Shown here: piece by piece, positions 33,197 through 37,356 of the stretch
How positions within the stretch are numbered: the stretch's first letter is position 1
Layout: each line of letters starts with the position of its first letter
Assembly (NCBI GenBank): GCA_937906485.1
Contig: CALCYB010000130.1
Span: forward strand, 1-37,356
Reading direction: 5' to 3'
Source of the DNA: an uncultured Rikenellaceae bacterium
GTDB lineage: Bacteria > Bacteroidota > Bacteroidia > Bacteroidales > UBA932
DNA: 37,356 nt
Translations under genes and position numbers: made by a program
The notes under the pieces: generated by a model
Seen by the model: the letters and a program-made list of their open reading frames with translations, nothing else
The model's database searches: none
What the model was told of the DNA's origin: nothing

Positions 33197-35238
33197 TACT
33201 TTCCACAATAGCCGATTAATGGTTCAAACAGTTCCCCAAAACACGGGAATGATTTACCGATACACTTGACATCATCCAGCACCACCTCCGATGAACAGCC
33301 CAACGAGGCTACCTGCAAAGCCATCGCGATACGATGGTCCGAGTGGGTAGAGAAACTGCCTCCCTGCAGCAGATTACCACTCATGATCCGACGCACCAGG
33401 GACATACCCTCAATCTCCATCCGGTCCCCGTCAATGGTAATGCCCATACCCATCTTCCGGAACTCCTGGTAAATGGCATCCGCCCTGTTACTTTCCTTGT
33501 TGATTAGACGATTGACCCCGTAGAGCACACTGCGACCCTCACAAAAAGCAGCCAACACCGTCAAGATCGGGAACAAGTCCGGAGAATGGGTAGCATCGTA
33601 TTCAAACGAACGAAGCCGTCCATAACGGACCCTGATTCCAAAACGGTTCTTGGTAATGCGTGCCCCGCAATTCTTCAGAATATCCAGAATGACACGGTCT
33701 GCCTGATAGGACTTGGTGTCCAGTCCTTTGACCAGGATATCCCCGAACACAGCTGCCGCAACAAAAAAGTTCGAGGCTGAGCTCCAGTCTCCTTCCAGGG
33801 CCATGGAGTTGGGTTTATAGCGTTGCTTACCGGGAATCTTGAAAATCAAGCGGTCCTCCTTTCGTTTGAAACTGATATCAATCCCGAATTTACGGATGGT
33901 ATAGAGCGTCAACAGTATATACGGAACACTGGTTGCCTCTTCGACGATGAGCGTACTGTCTCTTCGGCTCAACGGCAAGGCCATCAACAGGCCGGATATC
34001 AATTGTGAGCCCTTCTTCCCGGACAACGTGTACTCCCCTCCCGAAAGCGGCCCACTGACCAGGGCCGGAAGCGTCTCGGTATCCGACAACAGGCACTTTG
34101 CCCCAAAGATCTCCAAAGCCTCTTTGCAGCCGTACATTTCCCGGTGCAACAGACTACCTTCGCCCGTAATCGTCACCCCTTGACCGATCTGTGCCGCAAT
34201 CGGTATTGAAAGGCGGGACAGCAACCCGGATTCCCCCACAAAAAGATTAATTGTCTCCGGAGCGATAATGGCCCCAGGAGTCAAGAAGTTGGCACCAATC
34301 CCACCAAAGATGGGCGTTGACTTCTGGACTTCCTTGGGAAAACGGATACCTTCCACCTCCAGCTGCGTCCCGTAAGGTGCTACTGTAGCACCAAATTGCT
34401 TGGCAATTCCTACTGCCGCATTCGTATCATCACAGGCACAGAAATTTGAGAAAACACTTTTTCCCTTTGCCATAGAGGCCGCCAGAATGGCCCGTTGGGC
34501 CACACTCTTTGAAGAAGGAATCTGCACACTCCCTGCAACATGCTTGGAGGGCATCAAGCTCCGGAACTGAGCAAAATGCAACTGGCCTTCCGCCGTCCGT
34601 GAAGTCTCGTCCAGGCTAAAATACATCAAGGGAGCACCGTGGCGGTGGGATTCCATCCGCGTATAACTCCCCATCCGTCCGATAGCAAACGCCAACAACC
34701 TGATCTTGTCCTTTTCCAGGTATTCATTCTCCTCATACAACGACAAAATCCGCTCGCAATCCTCCACAGAATCCTCCTTGGCAACAATCTTTGCCATGTC
34801 CGCTTTCAGTTTCACCGCCCGTTTCACCTGCTGCATCATCTCCTCACGGGTAGGTGTTTCCTTAAAATTGTGGTACGAGGCAATCACCTTCACCCCTTTG
34901 CGTTGGGCATAACGCCGTACCTCCGCAAAAATATGACTCGCCGCATCCATGTCCATATCAATAAATGCAGCACCCGCCTCCATCGCCCGTATCAACAAAC
35001 GGCGTTTCGCCTGTTCATCATACCGGGATGTGGTCCGACAAGTCGCAACCAAAGGCAAAGAAGTAGATGCAAACACCTCTTCAAGCTCCTCCTCTTCCAA
35101 CTCTGACAAATCAATCCTGATCTCAGCCGACAGGCCGACCCCATAACGCATCCGCACCTCATCGGCAAAACCTTCACAATGCTTCAGTGCTGACTTGATC
35201 GTCTCAACACCTTTATTCCCCAAACTGATGCAAATCAT
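33196..35238 (-). CDS. aroDA: Bifunctional type I 3-dehydroquinate dehydratase / EPSP synthase fusion
   Basis: A 680-residue fusion. Residues 1 to about 228 are a type I 3-dehydroquinate dehydratase: EIRIDL (Glu39, Arg41, Asp43), SYHNFKETPT (His123), MAKIVAKED (Schiff-base Lys150), SYTR (Arg194) and AEGQL (Gln219) match its catalytic set. From about residue 235 the protein is EPSP synthase: VQIPSSKSVAQRAILAASM (Lys244, Arg249), KKGSQLISGLLMA, GDWSSASNFF, KESNRADAI and the final HSDHRIAMALQ. The usual GNAGT phosphoenolpyruvate loop reads GESGLLSRL (335-343), lacking the Thr. It would therefore catalyse shikimate pathway steps 3 and 6, which are not consecutive. It lies 21 bases after aroB and overlaps aroC by one base. 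I see no frameshift joining the parts. Confidence 0.93.
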   Translation of the reverse strand: MICISLGNKGVETIKSALKHCEGFADEVRMRYGVGLSAEIRIDLSELEEEELEEVFASTSLPLVATCRTTSRYDEQAKRRLLIRAMEAGAAFIDMDMDAASHIFAEVRRYAQRKGVKVIASYHNFKETPTREEMMQQVKRAVKLKADMAKIVAKEDSVEDCERILSLYEENEYLEKDKIRLLAFAIGRMGSYTRMESHRHGAPLMYFSLDETSRTAEGQLHFAQFRSLMPSKHVAGSVQIPSSKSVAQRAILAASMAKGKSVFSNFCACDDTNAAVGIAKQFGATVAPYGTQLEVEGIRFPKEVQKSTPIFGGIGANFLTPGAIIAPETINLFVGESGLLSRLSIPIAAQIGQGVTITGEGSLLHREMYGCKEALEIFGAKCLLSDTETLPALVSGPLSGGEYTLSGKKGSQLISGLLMALPLSRRDSTLIVEEATSVPYILLTLYTIRKFGIDISFKRKEDRLIFKIPGKQRYKPNSMALEGDWSSASNFFVAAAVFGDILVKGLDTKSYQADRVILDILKNCGARITKNRFGIRVRYGRLRSFEYDATHSPDLFPILTVLAAFCEGRSVLYGVNRLINKESNRADAIYQEFRKMGMGITIDGDRMEIEGMSLVRRIMSGNLLQGGSFSTHSDHRIAMALQVASLGCSSEVVLDDVKCIGKSFPCFGELFEPLIGYCGK

Positions 35239-35259
35239 ACGCTTATCCTATAAAATTAA

Positions 35260-36300
35260 CTAATTGTCCATTTCCTCCAGAGCCATCATCAACTCGTCAA
35301 ACGACAACTCCACCATTACCGGTAACCCGATATCCGCCAACAACACATCATGCACCACCTCACCCTCACGTTTCTTATCCTGACGAATCGCTTCCATCAG
35401 CTCCTTACCCATCCGAGCTGCCAGTGCAAAGTCTCTCGAAAGACCCATCGCACAGAAATCATACCTTACACGCTCAGCAACCGCCGGATCACATCCAGCC
35501 ATCCGGACCGAAAGGGCCAACATCCGACAGATGCCCCAAGCCACCGCCTCACCATGCGTGCAATCCAACCCACTTGCCAGATCCGCCTCATCCTGCTCCA
35601 GTTGCAAACGCTCCATAGCATGAGCCAGTGTATGCCCAAAATTCAGCAACCTGCGCCGGTTGTTTTCACGAAGATCCTGTTGGACGATACTTTCCTTGAT
35701 CGCAACGGCTCGTTCAACCAAACGACAGAAAACGGCTTTGTTCTCCGAATTCAGCAACACTCCCACATCGGGCTGTCCACGGAACAGTTCCACCGCCTGA
35801 CGGTACGCATCTGCATCCGCAATCAGGAACACCTTCAACAGTTCCACCACACCACTATACAACTCCCGTTTGGGCAAGGTAGTGAGAAAATCAAGATCGC
35901 GCCAGATCGCATCCGGCAGCCGAATGGTCCCCACTTCGTTCTTATAACCCCTCCAGTTAATTCCATTCTTTCCACCCAGAGAAGCATCCACCATGGCCAA
36001 AAGCGTAGTCGGAACAAAACCAAAAGAAATTCCCCGCTTGAAAATCGATGCGACAAAACCACAAATATCCGTCACCCCCCCGCCGCCTATGCCGATCAGA
36101 CACGCAGACCGATCCACCTCCCTCTCCATCAACTCATCAATCAACCGGACCACCGTCGCCCATTGTTTGTTCTCCTCGGCAGCCTCCACCAGCAAACAGG
36201 ACTTGCCCACAAACCGATCCGCATACAAACGAAAGACCTCAGCATCCACCAAAAAAACAGGATCCTTACCCGCTATCGATATCTCAGAAAAATCAAGCAT
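35260..36300 (-). CDS. aroB: 3-Dehydroquinate synthase
   Basis: AroB converts DAHP to 3-dehydroquinate using NAD and a divalent metal, step 2 of the shikimate pathway. The 346-residue protein has the nucleotide-binding GIGGGGVTDICGFVAS (69-84), PTTLLAMVDASLGGKNGIN, the metal Glu in SGVVELLKV, FGHTLAHAME and HGEAVAWG. It is the first gene of the aro operon. The start ATG at 36298-36300 falls at the junction of an 18-base tandem repeat that encodes LDFSE twice, only one copy being translated. A -7 box lies at 36323-36330. aroE, aroK and DAHP synthase genes are not in the window. Confidence 0.95.
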   Translation of the reverse strand: MLDFSEISIAGKDPVFLVDAEVFRLYADRFVGKSCLLVEAAEENKQWATVVRLIDELMEREVDRSACLIGIGGGGVTDICGFVASIFKRGISFGFVPTTLLAMVDASLGGKNGINWRGYKNEVGTIRLPDAIWRDLDFLTTLPKRELYSGVVELLKVFLIADADAYRQAVELFRGQPDVGVLLNSENKAVFCRLVERAVAIKESIVQQDLRENNRRRLLNFGHTLAHAMERLQLEQDEADLASGLDCTHGEAVAWGICRMLALSVRMAGCDPAVAERVRYDFCAMGLSRDFALAARMGKELMEAIRQDKKREGEVVHDVLLADIGLPVMVELSFDELMMALEEMDN

Positions 36301-36316
36301 CTCAGAAAAGTCAAGT
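36281..36316. repeat. Two 18-bp tandem repeats across the aroB start
   Basis: Unit 1 (36281-36298) and unit 2 (36299-36316) match at 16 of 18 bases (ATCTCAGAAAA, A or G, TCAAG, C or T); a third unit begins ATCTC at 36317 and then diverges. Read on the minus strand, the repeat codes LDFSE twice in frame, but the upstream copy lacks a start codon (ATA in place of ATG). Confidence 0.85.
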
Positions 36317-36322
36317 ATCTCG

Positions 36323-36330
36323 CAAATTTA
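36323..36330 (-). promoter_or_regulatory. Putative -7 element (TAAATTTG) of the aroB-aroDA-aroC operon
   Basis: A perfect TAnnTTTG match on the minus strand, with an 18-base predicted leader that is itself the upstream repeat unit. No -33 TTTG at the expected spacing. The divergent tRNA promoter starts 12 bases away. Confidence 0.5.
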
Positions 36331-36341
36331 ATAAAACTTTT

Positions 36342-36372
36342 TTTGGAAGCTACGAAAAAACAACTACCTTTG
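36342..36372 (+). promoter_or_regulatory. Consensus promoter of the tRNA-Leu gene
   Basis: TTTG at 36342-36345, 19 bases, then TACCTTTG at 36365-36372: both boxes match perfectly. Predicted start is near 36377, about 25 bases before the mature tRNA. Confidence 0.85.
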
Positions 36373-36401
36373 CACCGCAAAGTTTATCAGACTAAGCCAA
36401 T

Positions 36402-36485
36402 GCCCAGATGGCGGAATCGGTAGACGCGCTGGTCTCAAACACCAGTGGGGTAACACCTGTGCCGGTTCGACCCCGGCTCTGGGTA
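36402..36485 (+). tRNA. tRNA-Leu, anticodon CAA
   Basis: A type II tRNA of 84 bases. Acceptor arm GCCCAGA pairs with TCTGGGT (first pair G-T wobble), with A as discriminator at 36485. The anticodon stem CTGGT/ACCAG encloses the loop CTCAAAC, giving anticodon CAA for UUG codons. A long variable arm (TGGGGTAACACCTGT) marks the Leu/Ser/Tyr class. The T arm is GCCGG/CCGGC with loop TTCGACC. The 3' CCA is not encoded (CTA follows), as is usual in this phylum. Confidence 0.95.
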
Positions 36486-36488
36486 CTA

Positions 36489-36532
36489 AAATCGCAAATC
36501 CTTGATCGTTAAGGGTTTGCGATTTTTCTTTT
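36489..36532 (+). terminator. Intrinsic terminator of tRNA-Leu
   Basis: AAATCGCAAATCCTT (36489-36503) pairs with AAGGGTTTGCGATTT (36511-36525), 14 of 15 matching, around a seven-base loop, followed by T-rich sequence. It starts four bases after the tRNA. Confidence 0.92.
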
Positions 36533-36601
36533 GGTTTCAGCGACAACAAATGCAGTCCTGCTTATCGCTCAATAAACCAAGTCCACACCTGGGGTATCAG
36601 C

Positions 36602-36639
36602 AAAAAACAAGAGGAGGGACTTCACAGCCACTCCTCTTG
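36602..36639 (-). terminator. Intrinsic terminator, minus strand, for the right-end barrel gene
   Basis: CTCCTCTTG (36631-36639) and CAAGAGGAG (36608-36616) form a perfect 9-bp stem with a 14-base loop, and six A residues at 36602-36607 become the T tract on the minus strand. It lies about 140 bases past the stop of the barrel gene. In between (36640-36780) I see only AT-rich sequence with no convincing ORF on either strand. Confidence 0.8.
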
Positions 36640-36780
36640 CGGATCAAACAATTATTAACCAAAATCATTTATTATGAAAAACCAATCAATCTAACTCATT
36701 CACTTAAGAGTTTGCTTTATTCTTTTGCAATTCCCGTACCAAACTAAAAACAAACGTGAAAAAATCAGATTGATCTTCGG

Positions 36781-37254
36781 CTAGAACCAGAAACTGACAC
36801 CAGCCAGGAAGTAGTGGAATTTCACGTGACCCGTAATCCCATTTGTTGCTTTCAAATCCGCATTCCACTGCACGTATGATAGCGAAGCGGACACTCTACC
36901 AAAATCAACACCAAAAGAAGGATTCACAAACAAGTATTCCGGATTAAAAAATGCCATACCTAATTTTACCCCAACAAATGGACGGTTCACTTCCTTCCCG
37001 AAAGCATACCTTATATCCGCAAATAGCGGACTGAATTCAATCTCAGAATGAATTCCAGCACCCAACCCCATGTACAGACCATTACCAAATGAGTAACCAT
37101 GAGAGGTCGTCGCTTCTGCTACGATTCCACGACTCCACATCCCCCCAACAGACACATTCCCCGCATAACCTTTCTCAAACACGCGATGTTGTTGAGCAAA
37201 CGCAGCTACCGACAGCAGCAAACAACAAGAAAGCAAACAAAGTAACTTTTTCAT
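36781..37254 (-). CDS. Small outer-membrane beta-barrel protein
   Basis: A 157-residue protein with signal peptide MKKLLCLLSCCLLLSVAAFA before QQHRVFEKG. It has strand-like segments ending in aromatic residues (GLYMGLGAGIHSEIEFSPLFADIRYAFG, PFVGVKLGMAFF, SFGVDFGRVSASLSYVQW) and a terminal FLAGVSFWF typical of outer-membrane barrels. It resembles short porin-family proteins of Bacteroidetes, but I cannot name the family. The frame extends 20 codons upstream, through a run of Phe coded by the poly-A tract, so the ATG at 37252-37254 is the start. The gene and its flanks are more AT-rich than the rest of the window. Confidence 0.75.
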   Translation of the reverse strand: MKKLLCLLSCCLLLSVAAFAQQHRVFEKGYAGNVSVGGMWSRGIVAEATTSHGYSFGNGLYMGLGAGIHSEIEFSPLFADIRYAFGKEVNRPFVGVKLGMAFFNPEYLFVNPSFGVDFGRVSASLSYVQWNADLKATNGITGHVKFHYFLAGVSFWF

Positions 37255-37296
37255 AACATTTCTTTTAAAATTAAACAAATTAGTATCTGCGAATTT

Positions 37297-37311
37297 AAAA
37301 AAAAAAAAAAA
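37297..37311. repeat. 15-base homopolymeric A tract upstream of the barrel gene
   Basis: An uninterrupted run of 15 A (T on the coding strand) lies 43-57 bases before the barrel ATG, between a TTTG (minus strand, 37312-37315) and TAAATTCG (37290-37297, one mismatch from TAnnTTTG, sharing the end of the run). Runs of this length slip readily during replication. Confidence 0.85.
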
Positions 37312-37356
37312 CAAATTAATTCCAGCACCAAAGTGAAATTTATCCCCTAAAACGAG

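Noticed and set aside
35350..36423. 357-codon open frame on the plus strand opposite aroB
   Set aside because: Low-complexity His/Gln/Thr/Pro-rich translation, antisense to aroB and running into the tRNA gene.
36658..36692. Short ATG frame (MKNQSI and stop) in the gap right of the tRNA
   Set aside because: Six codons with no ribosome signal or promoter; chance.
1..37356. CRISPR array, insertion sequence, prophage, integrase or attachment site
   Set aside because: No regularly spaced repeats, transposase or integrase motifs, or duplicated tRNA ends were found; the tRNA-Leu 3' end is not repeated in the window.

Overview
The window looks like chromosomal DNA of a member of the Bacteroidota, most likely order Bacteroidales. 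Three things point there. There is a SusC/SusD pair. Promoters follow the Bacteroidetes pattern (TTTG, about 19-20 bases, TAnnTTTG), and nearly all genes lack a Shine-Dalgarno sequence. Gene content and order fit too: rplM-rpsI-rpsB-tsf, single-chain serine dehydratase and PorT-like barrels. Coding DNA is moderately GC-rich with short, AT-rich gaps. I see no phage, insertion sequence, CRISPR array or integrase.

Layout. 1-3402: the start of uvrA (running off the left edge), an MBL-fold hydrolase, a deoxynucleoside kinase and a PfkB-family (adenosine-type) kinase. 3480-5727: panC-panD and a flippase-like membrane protein. 5657-8540: a DPP5-like S9 lipoprotein peptidase and an unidentified outer-membrane barrel. 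8636-13931: a SusC/SusD outer-membrane import pair with no carbohydrate enzymes beside it. 14034-18118: a DUF456 protein, an M24 aminopeptidase P, lpxK and a tRNA-dihydrouridine synthase. 18121-20989: rplM-rpsI-rpsB-tsf, with a strong leader promoter and a striking hairpin in front of rpsB. 21031-22327: kbl with its own promoter and terminator. 22404-29470: a TolC/adaptor/RND tripartite pump, a small PII-like protein and L-serine dehydratase. 29506-31146: thioredoxin flanked by two paralogous outer-membrane barrels. 31177-32211: a polyprenyl diphosphate synthase. 32180-36300: a compact shikimate operon aroB - aroD::aroA fusion - aroC. 36342-36532: tRNA-Leu(CAA) with clear promoter and terminator. 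36602-37254: a small outer-membrane barrel gene with a 15-A tract upstream.

How the genes work together. The aro operon would supply steps 2, 3, 6 and 7 of the shikimate pathway, steps 3 and 6 from one polypeptide. panC and panD supply both halves of the beta-alanine plus pantoate step. The RND operon would form an envelope-spanning efflux machine, and the PII-like protein 13 bases downstream is a good candidate for a cytoplasmic sensor or regulator of it. That module is the most interesting in the window. At least two genes (sdaA and the MBL hydrolase) have promoter elements placed so that transcription should begin at the start codon itself, suggesting leaderless mRNAs.

Limits: all calls come from reading the sequence and recalling families. 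No database search was run, and substrate specificity of the pump, the SusCD pair and the barrels cannot be read from sequence alone.
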